DNA of 9,599 bases from JAHCIE01 sp034431435 (GCA_034431435.1 DAOUDG010000015.1:1-9599), one strand, 5' to 3'; positions 1 to 6,530 are shown, numbered from the stretch's first letter. The notes: a model not told the origin generated them from the sequence alone. Made by a program: numbers and translations.

Positions 1-401
1 CCTGGTACCGCCTTCTGGTAGCGTTTCTGGTGACGGCGGCGCAACGGGGGCCGCAAGGGCTTGACCTGTAAGCGCTGCAAGACCTTGTGGAGGGTGGCTA
101 ACGAGAAGGACAGGCCATACAGGCGTTGCAGTTCGGACTGGATACGGCGCACCCCCAGCTTGCGCTGGAGCCGCAGCTCTGAGATCCACTCGATGTGCTG
201 AGGCTGGAGGTGCTGCTGGGGGGAGGTATGCGGTCGACGGCTCAAGGAGGCCAGCCCCGCGACGCCCTGGGCTTGATAGCGCCGCCACCACTTGCGCAGC
301 GTGGGACGCGAGATGCCACAACGACGGCAAACGAAGCCGGCATCCTGGGTTTGCTCATAGAGCTGGACCCAGCCGAGACGTTGTTTGACCTCACGATCCA
401 T
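1..401 (-). CDS. IS481-type transposase, N-terminal part (runs off left edge)
   Basis: The minus strand reads open from an ATG at 401 to the window edge (133 complete codons). It begins MDREVKQRLGWVQLYEQ and has a helix-turn-helix at about residues 22-45 (CRRCGISRPTLRKWWRRY). A second winged-helix-like segment lies at about 80-112 (RKLGVRRIQSELQRLYG). This paired-HTH start is typical of IS481-family transposases, whose DDE (rve) catalytic domain would lie beyond the left edge and cannot be seen. The start is supported by the Shine-Dalgarno-like AGGAGAAGG at 416-408, 6 nt from the ATG. The family's role is cut-and-paste or copy-out movement of its own insertion sequence. Whether this copy is intact is unknown. 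An IS3-type orfB-like element or another HTH-rve family is the main alternative. Confidence 0.85.
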   Translation of the reverse strand, partial: MDREVKQRLGWVQLYEQTQDAGFVCRRCGISRPTLRKWWRRYQAQGVAGLASLSRRPHTSPQQHLQPQHIEWISELRLQRKLGVRRIQSELQRLYGLSFSLATLHKVLQRLQVKPLRPPLRRRHQKRYQKAVP

Positions 402-407
402 AGAGCA

Positions 408-416
408 CCTTCTCCT
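408..416 (-). promoter_or_regulatory. Ribosome binding site of the transposase
   Basis: The minus strand reads AGGAGAAGG six bases before the ATG at 401. It fixes the transposase start and argues against coding of the opposite strand here. Confidence 0.6.
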
Positions 417-438
417 ATCGGTGGTGGGCTAGCGGAGT

Positions 439-572
439 CAGGGGTGCGGAACCAGGGTCCACAGCGGCAGGGTAGCCAGGTGACAGGACGTGTCAAGGGT
501 ACGCTGGCGCGCCCCTTGACACGTCCTGAGCCGCTGGCTGGCCTGGACGTATGGTCTCTGTCCGCACCCCTG
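439..572. repeat. Nested concentric inverted repeat, probable IS ends head to head
   Basis: The inner arms are a perfect 16-bp inverted repeat, CAGGACGTGTCAAGGG at 484-499 against its complement at 513-528, separated by 13 bp. The outer arms are a perfect 12-bp pair, CAGGGGTGCGGA at 439-450 against TCCGCACCCCTG at 561-572. Both pairs are centred at about 506. The intervals between inner and outer arms are 33 and 32 bp and are only partly similar; both contain CTGGCT followed two bases later by CCTG. The two halves therefore look like diverged copies of one long terminal repeat facing each other. The transposase at 1-401 reads away from the left half. The exact IS boundary cannot be set from one end: CCCTTGACACG and TGTCAAGGG are both possible tips. 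Confidence 0.75.
469..496 (-). promoter_or_regulatory. Candidate promoter for the transposase, inside the inverted repeat
   Basis: On the minus strand a perfect -35 TTGACA (496-491) is followed after 16 bp by TACCCT (474-469), a weak -10. The -35 lies inside the 16-bp palindrome arm, a common arrangement where an IS end carries the transposase promoter. The weak -10 keeps confidence low. Confidence 0.35.
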
Positions 573-736
573 CTAACACGCTCGGCTCCAGTATGCCTTC
601 GATGTGAAACGATGTCTATGAATCACACACGTTACATTTTTCACCGCAATAGCAGCTGGGATCAGCCTTTCCTCCGATAGCCTCGCCTTGCTAGACCGTT
701 TCAAGGATTGAATACTGGATCTGTTGCCAGAAGCCC
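573..736. other. Gene-free stretch between the IS end and the reductase gene
   Basis: Together with 402-572 this makes a gap of about 350 bp without a supported gene. Part of it (about 600-665) is visibly richer in A and T than its surroundings. I see no coding signal that beats chance. A candidate promoter for the next gene lies at its right end. Confidence 0.4.
688..716 (+). promoter_or_regulatory. Candidate promoter of the DHFR-family gene
   Basis: TTGCTA (688-693) and AATACT (711-716) are 17 bp apart, each matching four of six consensus bases. Transcription would start near 723, leaving a leader of about 30 nt that contains the AGGAGG at 737-742. Confidence 0.35.
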
Positions 737-742
737 CAGGAG
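737..742 (+). promoter_or_regulatory. Ribosome binding site choosing the ATG at 753
   Basis: A perfect AGGAGG lies 10 nt before the ATG at 753. It decides this start over the upstream in-frame TTG at 708, which has no such site and would put the AGGAGG inside the gene. Confidence 0.8.
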
Positions 743-752
743 GGACTCCCAG

Positions 753-1340
753 ATGAGCCGAATTGTGGTGTTCGAGAGTGTGACGCTCGACGGGGTGATG
801 CAGGCGCCAGGGCGGCCGGACGAGGACACGCGCGGCGGCTTCGCGTACGGCGGCTGGGCCGCCCCCTACGCCGATCCAGAGATGGGCAAGGCCGCCGGGG
901 AAAGCATGGCGACCACCGAGGCCCTGCTATTCGGGCGGCGCACCTACGAGGACTTCTACAGCGTCTGGCCCAACCAGACCGACAACCCCTTCACCGAGGT
1001 CCTCAACAATACTCACAAGTACGTGGCATCCACGACGCTGGCGGGGCCGCTGCCGTGGCAGAACTCGACGCTGCTCCAGGGGGACGCGGCGGAGGCGGTG
1101 GCCCGGCTCAGGCAGCAGCCAGGCAAGAACATCGTCATCCTCGGCAGCGGCGCGTTGGTGCGGTCGCTGCTGCCGCACCACCTCATCGACGAGTACACGC
1201 TGCTGATTCACCCACTCGTGCTAGGGTCGGGGCAGCGACTGTTCGCCGACGGCGGGGCCTTCGCCGCGCTGCGCCTCGTCGACGCCCGGCCGACCACGAC
1301 CGGCGTGGTCATCGCCACCTACCGGCCGGCCGAACGTTAA
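753..1340 (+). CDS. Dihydrofolate reductase family protein (RibD C-terminal fold)
   Basis: This 195-residue protein has the layout of the small stand-alone DHFR/RibD-C family (YyaP/YwjB-like). It starts with the first strand RIVVFESVTLDGVMQAPG (residues 3-20), followed by ALLFGRRTYEDF (57-68), which matches the family LLLGRxTYE motif. KYVASTTL (89-96) and NIVILGSGALVRSLL (126-140), the nucleotide-binding glycine segment, come next, then the closing LIDEYTLLIHPLVLGSGQRLF (144-164). Family members are presumed NAD(P)H-dependent cytoplasmic reductases, but the substrate of most stand-alone copies is unknown. It is not a classical FolA. The gene is monocistronic and converges on the NTF2-like gene: its TAA (1338-1340) shares two bases with that gene's stop. 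Length is usual for the family. Confidence 0.9.
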   Translation: MSRIVVFESVTLDGVMQAPGRPDEDTRGGFAYGGWAAPYADPEMGKAAGESMATTEALLFGRRTYEDFYSVWPNQTDNPFTEVLNNTHKYVASTTLAGPLPWQNSTLLQGDAAEAVARLRQQPGKNIVILGSGALVRSLLPHHLIDEYTLLIHPLVLGSGQRLFADGGAFAALRLVDARPTTTGVVIATYRPAER

Positions 1341-1732
1341 GAGCCTTGCTGCGCCTGGAGCATGGTCGCCATCTTCTGGTGAATCAGGTTGACGGCCTTG
1401 AGGGGGCGCAGCATGACCTTGAACTCCACGATTCGGCCTGCGTCGTCCCACTTCAGCATATCCACGCCATTGACGGTGATGCCGTCCATCTCGACCTGGA
1501 ACTCCAGGATCGCGCCGTGGGCGTCGCTCAACTCGCGGACGTAGTGAAACGACTCGTTGAGGAAGACGTAGAAGGCGGCTGTCAGGTATTGAAGGGTGAT
1601 GGCCTTACCGACCTGCGGCGTGTAGACGACGGGCGAGTAGAAGACGGCATCGTCCGCCAGCAGCGCGGGCAGGCCGCTGCTGTTTCGGGTACGCACAAGC
1701 TCGTGCCAGGTGGCGAGGGCGGAGGTGGGCAT
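1337..1732 (-). CDS. NTF2/SnoaL-like fold protein
   Basis: The 131-residue product has the profile of the NTF2-like superfamily: an N-terminal helix (TSALATWHELVRTRN), the segment LPALLADDAVFYSPVV (21-36) typical of SnoaL-like domains, and alternating strands ending in DDAGRIVEFKVMLRP (96-110). Such domains form small alpha+beta cones that may act as enzymes (isomerase, hydrolase) or as binding modules, so function cannot be told from fold. The ATG at 1732 lies 8 bp after the oxidoreductase stop; a weak CGGAG sits inside the end of that gene, so the two are probably cotranscribed and perhaps translationally coupled. Its stop overlaps the convergent reductase stop by two bases and there is no room for a terminator between them. 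Confidence 0.85.
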   Translation of the reverse strand: MPTSALATWHELVRTRNSSGLPALLADDAVFYSPVVYTPQVGKAITLQYLTAAFYVFLNESFHYVRELSDAHGAILEFQVEMDGITVNGVDMLKWDDAGRIVEFKVMLRPLKAVNLIHQKMATMLQAQQGS

Positions 1733-1740
1733 TGGGATGA

Positions 1741-2742
1741 TTAGCTCCGATCAGGATGATCAACTTCTTGATGCGACAACATCTGGTCCATGACCCACGA
1801 CGTGCGCGCGCCGCTCTCGCCCGTGCTGGGGCAGCGGCCGACGCCATTGAGGTCGTCGACGATGGTCTGGATGAGGGGCTGCTGGACGTGAGGCGGGTAG
1901 GTGAAGGGGAACTCGGTCACGCCAGCCTTCGTCGTCAGCCGCACGATGGAGGGCGAGTCGAAGGTGGAGTACGACACCTGCCCCTCGCTGCCCACGATGT
2001 CCGTCGTCTCCCTGCGGTCGTAGGCGCTGAAGCACCACGTCCCAACGCCGTGGACGCCCGACTCGAACACGAACGTCCCCGTCACGATGTCCTCAGCCGG
2101 GTAGGCCTTCGCCTGGCGCGAGGCGAAGCCCGTGGCGACGCGCACGGGGCCGAGCACGAAGTCGAAGCAGTCGAGCATGTGGGAGCCGAGGTCGACGAAG
2201 TGGCCGCCGCCCGCGATGTCGGGTAGCACGCGCCACGGCGGTAGAGTGGCATTGTAGTCGGCCAGGGACAGGGGCTGGTCCAGGCGAAGGGTGACAAAGC
2301 GCGGAGTCCCGATGGCCCCGCTGTCGATGAGTTCCTTCACCTTGAGGAACGGGGCCAGGGCGCGGCGGTAGTAGGCGACGAAGAGGGGCACGTTGGCCGC
2401 GCGACAGGCGTCTATCATCGCCTGGCACTCGGTGAAGTTGAGGGCCATCGGCTTCTCGACGTACACCGGCTTGCCCGCTCGCGCGGCGGCCAGGGTATAC
2501 GCCTTGTGGGAGGACGGGGGCGTGGCGATGTACACGGCGTCCACGTCGGGGTCGTCGATGAGGGCCTGGGCGTCGTCGTACCAGCGCGGTACGCCGTGGC
2601 GTTCGGCGTAGTCGCGGGCCAGGTCGCCGTTGCGGCGCATGACGGCGACGAGAGCCGAGCGGTCGGCCTTCTGGAAGCCGGGGCCACTCTTGACCTCAGT
2701 GACGTTGCCGCAGCCGATAATGCCCCAGCGGAGGGTGCGCAT
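1741..2742 (-). CDS. Gfo/Idh/MocA family NAD(P)-dependent oxidoreductase
   Basis: The protein has 333 residues, the usual family length. An N-terminal Rossmann domain opens with WGIIGCGNVTEV (residues 6-17), where the dinucleotide-binding glycines lie. It continues with DAVYIATPPSSHK (68-80) and the diagnostic VEKPMAL (95-101), whose Lys97 is the conserved catalytic-region lysine. The C-terminal alpha/beta domain carries GGGHFVDLGSHMLD (178-191), the family motif with Asp184 and His188. Family members oxidise or reduce sugars, inositols and related polyols in the cytoplasm; the substrate here is not readable. The ATG at 2742 is preceded by AGGAGA and starts right at the Rossmann fold. A longer in-frame start at 2934 would add 64 residues without homology character and cross the divergent promoter. 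It is the first gene of a two-gene operon with the NTF2-like gene. Confidence 0.93.
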   Translation of the reverse strand: MRTLRWGIIGCGNVTEVKSGPGFQKADRSALVAVMRRNGDLARDYAERHGVPRWYDDAQALIDDPDVDAVYIATPPSSHKAYTLAAARAGKPVYVEKPMALNFTECQAMIDACRAANVPLFVAYYRRALAPFLKVKELIDSGAIGTPRFVTLRLDQPLSLADYNATLPPWRVLPDIAGGGHFVDLGSHMLDCFDFVLGPVRVATGFASRQAKAYPAEDIVTGTFVFESGVHGVGTWCFSAYDRRETTDIVGSEGQVSYSTFDSPSIVRLTTKAGVTEFPFTYPPHVQQPLIQTIVDDLNGVGRCPSTGESGARTSWVMDQMLSHQEVDHPDRS

Positions 2743-2787
2743 AGCCAGGTCTCCTATCAAGCGCCGTCGATGGTTGGCCATGCCGGG

Positions 2788-2793
2788 ATTGTA
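2788..2793 (-). promoter_or_regulatory. Candidate -10 element for the oxidoreductase operon
   Basis: The minus strand reads TACAAT at 2793-2788, 45 bp before the ATG at 2742. No convincing -35 hexamer lies at 16-18 bp, so this is only a candidate. The divergent rightward promoter at 2837-2864 shares the same intergenic region. Confidence 0.3.
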
Positions 2794-2836
2794 CGCCCGA
2801 TGGCTGGAAAAGGCCACGCTGACGACGGCCGCCGCC

Positions 2837-2864
2837 TTGACGATACTGTTATTCACTCTACAAT
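2837..2864 (+). promoter_or_regulatory. Sigma70-type promoter of the ligase operon
   Basis: TTGACG (2837-2842) and TACAAT (2859-2864) are separated by 16 bp, five of six consensus bases in each. Transcription would begin near 2871, giving a leader of about 35 nt before the GTG at 2906. The local drop in GC content around 2843-2870 fits a melting region. Confidence 0.7.
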
Positions 2865-2905
2865 AGCGACAGCGCGGTACATTCTGTTTCGCCAAGAGGC
2901 GACCC

Positions 2906-4495
2906 GTGGACCACACCCCACACCCGAATCCCAACCCTGGCTCGGATGTCGAAACCCGCTACGACGAGTTGCAGCGCAGCCTGATTCCTCTGTGGGAGGT
3001 CATCGGGCGGCCCAGCATCGGCGGCTTCACCGAGGCGCAGAACACCGTCGTCGTCGTACCTTCGATGTCGCTGGACATCTCTTTTGACGTGTCAACGCTA
3101 CGCGCCTACGAGGAGCGCTTCCTGTGCATGCTCTTCTTGCTGCGCCAGCCCCACGTGCGTCTCATCTACGTCACCTCGCAAGCCATCCATCCCGTGGTAG
3201 TCGATTACTACCTGGGTCTGGTGCCCGGCGTCACCATCACCAATGCCCGCAAGCGCCTGTTCCTGGTATCGCCGCTGGAAGCGTCGGCGCGGCCCCTGTC
3301 GCGCAAGCTCCTCGATCGGCCGCGCCTGCTCGAGCACATTCGCGGCCTCATCCCCGATCCGCAGCACGCCCACATCGTCCCCTTCGTCACCAGCGAACTG
3401 GAGCGCGAGCTGGCGGTGCGCCTCGGCATCCCCATGTACGCCGCCGACCCGCGCTTCTTTGCCTTCGGCACCAAGAGCGGCGGGCGTCGTCTCTTCGCCG
3501 AGGAGGGCGTGCCGCACCCGCTGGGTGTCGAGAACCTGTTCAGCGAGGCCGCCCTCGTCGATGCCCTGGCGCAGATGCGCGCCCAGAAGCCGGCGATGCG
3601 CCAGGTGGTGGTCAAGCTCAACGAGGGCGTGTCGGGGATGGGCAACGCCCTGCTCGATCTGGCGGGGTTGCCCGCGCCAGGCGACGCCGGGGAACCCGCC
3701 GCCCTGGCCGAGCGGCTGCGACATCTCCACTTCGAGGGCGAGGGCATCGACTATAGGGGCTACATGGCGAGTCTGACCCGCAAGGGGGGCATCGTCGAGG
3801 AGCGCATCATGGGCAACGCGCTCGACAGTCCGAGCGCACAGTTGCGTATCACACCGTCGGGGCAGGTGGAACTGCTGTCTACCCACGACCAGATTCTCGG
3901 CGGGCCAAGTGGCGAGAGCTATCTGGGCTGCCGCTTCCCGGCCCGCGCCGAGTACGCGCCCCTCATCATGCGCGAGGCGGCGAAAGTCGGCCGCCGCCTG
4001 GCCCGCGAGGGCATCATCGGGCGCTTTGCCCTGGACTTCGTTGTCGTGCGCGACGAGCGCGGCGCGTGGCAAGCCCACGCCATCGAGATCAACCTGCGCA
4101 AGGGCGGCACGACGCATCCCTTCCTGACGCTGCAATGGCTGACCGACGGCACGTACGACGCCGAGAACGGTCGGTTCACGACGGTGCGCGGCCACGCCAA
4201 GTATTACGTCGCCACCGACCACCTGGAGTCGCCGGATTACCGCGCCTTCACCGCCGACGACTTGTTCGACATCATCAGCCGCCACGGCTTGCACTTCGAC
4301 CACACCGCGCAGGCGGGCATCGTGCTGCACATGATGAGCGCGGTCAGTGATAGCGGCCGGCTCGGCCTGACGGCCATCGGCGATAGCCCTGAGCAGGCGG
4401 ATGCCCTGTACCAAAGGGTCGTCGAGGTCCTGGATACCGAGGCGCTCGCCGCGCTTGGCCGCAGCTCTATGGACACCACGGCGGACGCGCCATGA
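2906..4495 (+). CDS. ATP-grasp ligase, PGM1-related peptide ligase type
   Basis: A 529-residue soluble protein. Residues 45-180 form a pre-ATP-grasp region (NTVVVVPSMSLD, YEERFLCMLFLLRQP, RLIYVTSQAIHPVVVDYYLG, LAVRLGIPMYAADP). The ATP-grasp part follows: FGTKSGGRRLFAEEGVPHP (187-205, Lys190), VVVKLNEGVSGMGNA (234-248, Lys237 and the glycine-rich loop), VEER (297-300), RFALDF (373-378) and the metal-binding segment HAIEINLRKGGTTHP (391-405, Glu394, Asn396). Beyond about 435 lies a small C-terminal domain with AGIVLHMMSAV (470-480). This order matches proteins named PGM1-related after the pheganomycin peptide ligase, which joins a carboxylate to an amine with ATP. The GTG start has GAGG at 2896-2899; the next Met is at residue 54, inside the fold. 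The substrate is unknown and no peptide precursor is visible nearby. Confidence 0.85.
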   Translation: MDHTPHPNPNPGSDVETRYDELQRSLIPLWEVIGRPSIGGFTEAQNTVVVVPSMSLDISFDVSTLRAYEERFLCMLFLLRQPHVRLIYVTSQAIHPVVVDYYLGLVPGVTITNARKRLFLVSPLEASARPLSRKLLDRPRLLEHIRGLIPDPQHAHIVPFVTSELERELAVRLGIPMYAADPRFFAFGTKSGGRRLFAEEGVPHPLGVENLFSEAALVDALAQMRAQKPAMRQVVVKLNEGVSGMGNALLDLAGLPAPGDAGEPAALAERLRHLHFEGEGIDYRGYMASLTRKGGIVEERIMGNALDSPSAQLRITPSGQVELLSTHDQILGGPSGESYLGCRFPARAEYAPLIMREAAKVGRRLAREGIIGRFALDFVVVRDERGAWQAHAIEINLRKGGTTHPFLTLQWLTDGTYDAENGRFTTVRGHAKYYVATDHLESPDYRAFTADDLFDIISRHGLHFDHTAQAGIVLHMMSAVSDSGRLGLTAIGDSPEQADALYQRVVEVLDTEALAALGRSSMDTTADAP

Positions 4496-5139
4496 AACGA
4501 AACTCGCCAACCCACGGCCTCGGTCGCCGCTTTGGCCGTTGGGTTGAGATTCTCGCGGCCATCGTCCTATCCCTCGCCACAGTAGCGACGGCGTGGTGCG
4601 GCTACCAGGCGACACGCTGGAGCGGTGAGCAGGCGCGCGCCTACAGTGAGGCGTCGGCCAATCGTGTCCGCGCCTCACAGCGGGCCAACGAGGCAGTGCT
4701 TGTCACCAACCTTCACGTCGGCCTGTTTGCCGATTACATGGCCGCGCGCCTGGGGGACAATCCGGCCCTCGCCGCTGCCCTCTCGCAGCGGTTCCCGCAG
4801 CCTCTGAAGGCCGCCGCCGACGCTTGGCTGGCCCTAGACCCGCTCAACAACCCCGACGCCCCGCCGACACCCTTCGCCATGCCCCAATACCGCCTGACCG
4901 AACGCGACGAGGCGCACGCCTTTGACCAGCTTGCCGACGACAGATTCAACGAGGCCAACCAGGCCAACGATCTCTCGGACGAGTACGTTCGCCTGACGGT
5001 GATCTTCGCGACCGTCCTGCTGTTTGGCGGCATCAGCGGCAAGTTCCAGTGGTGGGCCATTGATGCCATCATGTTGGTGCTAGGCGCGGTGGTATTCGTC
5101 GCCGCCCTCGTCACACTGCTGAGCGTGCCCGTCCGCTAG
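4492..5139 (+). CDS. Uncharacterised three-helix membrane protein coupled to the ligase
   Basis: The 215-residue product has a basic N-terminus, one membrane segment at about 18-37 (VEILAAIVLSLATVATAWCG), a long non-membrane region (38-163) and two further segments at about 166-184 and 188-211. The middle region begins with a polar helix (GYQATRWSGEQARAYSEAS) and holds a proline-rich stretch, LDPLNNPDAPPTPFAMPQYR (115-134), followed by an acidic helical stretch (residues 137-165). I recognise the general pattern of conserved bacterial hypothetical membrane proteins but cannot name a function. The ATG overlaps the ligase TGA (ATGA, 4 bp), which implies translational coupling; no strong ribosome binding site of its own is seen. 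An attractive but unproven idea is that it anchors the ligase or exports its product. Confidence 0.85.
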   Translation: MKRNSPTHGLGRRFGRWVEILAAIVLSLATVATAWCGYQATRWSGEQARAYSEASANRVRASQRANEAVLVTNLHVGLFADYMAARLGDNPALAAALSQRFPQPLKAAADAWLALDPLNNPDAPPTPFAMPQYRLTERDEAHAFDQLADDRFNEANQANDLSDEYVRLTVIFATVLLFGGISGKFQWWAIDAIMLVLGAVVFVAALVTLLSVPVR

Positions 5140-5197
5140 CGACATCGGCGCATCCACGCGCCAGTGGCCTGCGTCCCTTTGATATATCACCGGCGCT

Positions 5198-5202
5198 GGA
5201 GG
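5198..5202 (+). promoter_or_regulatory. Ribosome binding site choosing the ATG at 5209
   Basis: GGAGG lies 6 nt before the ATG at 5209. It rules against the in-frame GTG at 5164, which lacks such a site and would add 15 basic, non-family residues. Confidence 0.75.
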
Positions 5203-5208
5203 CGTGGC

Positions 5209-5934
5209 ATGGGCGAAGTGGGAGCGAGCTTCACGCCATTACTGGCAACCTACGGCCTGGCCGCCATCTTCTTGATCATGCTGCTCAAGGAGATCGGCCT
5301 GCCCATCCCTATCCCCGGTGACCTTATCATGCTGGTGACTGCGGCGCAGGCCGCGGCGGGCAGCTTTCACCTGTGGCAGGGCTTCGCGGCCCTGCTTGTT
5401 GCGGCCGTCGTGGGCGGGGCCACGCAATACGTACTGGTGCGCCGCCTGGGGCGGCCCTTTATCGACCGCTTCGGGCGCTATATCGGCCTGACGCCGCCCC
5501 GCATCGACGCGGCGGCGGCCACCATCCGCAAGGGGGGCGTGCCCGCCGTCATCGCCTCTTTGACGACACCCGGCGTGCGCATCGCCACCGTGCCTGCCTG
5601 CGGCCTGGCCGAGATGCCCTTCACACGCTTCCTGGTCGGCGCGCTCGTGGGCAGCGCGGTATTCATCGGCTGGCACTTTGCCCTGGGCTACATCGGCGGG
5701 CCACTGGTGGGCGCGGCCCTGGGCGCGTTCAAGACGCCTGTCGTGGCGTTCGTGCTGGCCTTCCTCATCGTGGGCCTGGCTGGCTGGCTACTGCTACGGC
5801 GGCGGAACCGCGCGGGGCAGGTAGCCGCCGACGCGACGGCCGAGAGCCTGGGCGACTGGGTCGACGCCTGCTGCCCGGTGTGTCTCGCCATCGGCGCGAC
5901 TCAGCGGCGGCGCGTGCCCGACGCTACAGGCTAA
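5209..5934 (+). CDS. DedA-family membrane protein (SNARE-associated / VTT domain)
   Basis: A 241-residue integral membrane protein of the DedA family. The N-terminal re-entrant region shows LLKEIGLPIPIPGDLIM (25-41), with Glu28 and Asp38 at the acidic positions that matter in the family. The second signature, TTPGVRIATVPACGLAEMPFTRF (119-141), keeps Arg124 and the P..G...M pattern, but the Arg that usually precedes it (R..PG.R) is not present. Further hydrophobic helices lie at about 55-75, 143-162 and 174-197. Family members work in membrane homeostasis, including undecaprenyl phosphate or phospholipid flipping in some lineages. The tail after 198 is soluble, begins RRRNR and contains CCPVC (221-225), which is unusual. 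The gene follows the preceding membrane protein by 69 bp and may be in its operon. Its last 11 bp overlap the convergent RidA gene. Confidence 0.88.
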   Translation: MGEVGASFTPLLATYGLAAIFLIMLLKEIGLPIPIPGDLIMLVTAAQAAAGSFHLWQGFAALLVAAVVGGATQYVLVRRLGRPFIDRFGRYIGLTPPRIDAAAATIRKGGVPAVIASLTTPGVRIATVPACGLAEMPFTRFLVGALVGSAVFIGWHFALGYIGGPLVGAALGAFKTPVVAFVLAFLIVGLAGWLLLRRRNRAGQVAADATAESLGDWVDACCPVCLAIGATQRRRVPDATG

Positions 5935-6418
5935 TCTCCACCTCCGCTTCAATCTCGACGGGAATCTCGAAGGGCAACTCTGCCAAGCCAACGGCCGAGC
6001 GGGCGTGCTGGCCGCGCTCGGGGCCGTACAGCTCCAGAATCAGGTCCGAGAAGCCGTTGATGACGCGCGGCTCCTGGGTGAAACCGGGGGCCGCGTTCAC
6101 CATGCCGAATACTCGCAACCAGGCCGCCACCCGATCCAGTGAGCCTAGCTCCCGCTTGAGGCTGCTCAGGATGGCGAGGGCCGTCAGCCGCGCCGCCTCG
6201 TAGCCCTGGTCCGCCGTGACCTCGGCCCCGACCTTGCCGAAGGGGCCAGCCAGCGTGCCATCCGGGTTCGTCGGGCCGTGGCCGGAGATGTAGGCGCGAT
6301 TGCCGTGGACACGCACGAAGGCGAAGGGTAGCCGCACGCCCGACGGCGGCTGAATCGGCGCGGGCAGGGCCAGGCCCATCGCGTGGAGCCTCGCTTCGAT
6401 GGTGTCGTTCATGGACAT
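5924..6418 (-). CDS. RidA family protein (YjgF/YER057c/UK114)
   Basis: This 164-residue protein belongs to the longer RidA-like subgroup. Key stretches are IEARLHAMGLALP (7-19), NRAYISGHGP (40-49), GKVGAEVTADQGYEAARLTALAILSSL (61-87), LGSLDRVAAWLRVFGMVNAAPGF (91-113) and VINGFSDLI (119-127). It ends HARSAVGLAELPFEIPVEIEAEVEI (138-162). The Arg in HARSAVG aligns with the substrate-binding arginine of classical RidA and the VEIEA segment with its C-terminal glutamate. Classical RidA hydrolyses reactive enamine/imine intermediates from amino acid metabolism; this subgroup is less well characterised, so the reaction is inferred. The ATG at 6418 is preceded by AGGAG (6430-6426) with 7 nt spacing. 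The end overlaps the DedA gene by 11 bp, leaving no terminator. Confidence 0.9.
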   Translation of the reverse strand: MSMNDTIEARLHAMGLALPAPIQPPSGVRLPFAFVRVHGNRAYISGHGPTNPDGTLAGPFGKVGAEVTADQGYEAARLTALAILSSLKRELGSLDRVAAWLRVFGMVNAAPGFTQEPRVINGFSDLILELYGPERGQHARSAVGLAELPFEIPVEIEAEVEISL

Positions 6419-6501
6419 AACGATTCTCCTGGGTTATCGTCGGAGCCGTTCACGCTCAAGCTCCCGCTTGTTCTAGACGCGGTAGCCACTCACCTCGCTT
6501 C

Positions 6502-6530
6502 AGCATAGCACCACCGTTCAGCCACGACAA
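6502..6530 (-). promoter_or_regulatory. Candidate promoter of the RidA-family gene
   Basis: On the minus strand TTGTCG (6530-6525) and TATGCT (6507-6502) are 17 bp apart, each four of six consensus bases. Transcription would start near 6495, leaving a leader of about 75 nt. Confidence 0.4.

Noticed and set aside
195..680. Plus-strand open frame of 161 codons across the IS end
   Set aside because: It lies antisense to the HTH transposase and through the inverted repeat, and its translation shows no domain.
708..752. N-terminal extension of the DHFR-family gene from a TTG
   Set aside because: It has no ribosome binding site, the AGGAGG would be inside the coding region, and the family begins at the strand right after the ATG at 753.
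1055..1744. Plus-strand open frame of 229 codons
   Set aside because: It overlaps the DHFR-family gene in another frame and the NTF2-like gene in antisense, and has an Arg/Ala-rich composition typical of a shadow frame.
2743..2934. 64-residue N-terminal extension of the Gfo/Idh/MocA protein
   Set aside because: It crosses the divergent promoter and the start of the ligase gene, while AGGAGA just before 2742 and the Rossmann fold mark the true start.
3098..4678. A 526-codon open frame on the minus strand opposite the ligase gene
   Set aside because: Its translation has no recognisable motif. The plus-strand frame has ordered ATP-grasp motifs, a promoter, a ribosome binding site and coupling to the next gene. 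Long antisense frames are common in GC-rich coding DNA.
5373..6203. Plus-strand open frame of 276 codons
   Set aside because: It is out of frame inside DedA and antisense to RidA, both of which have strong family matches.
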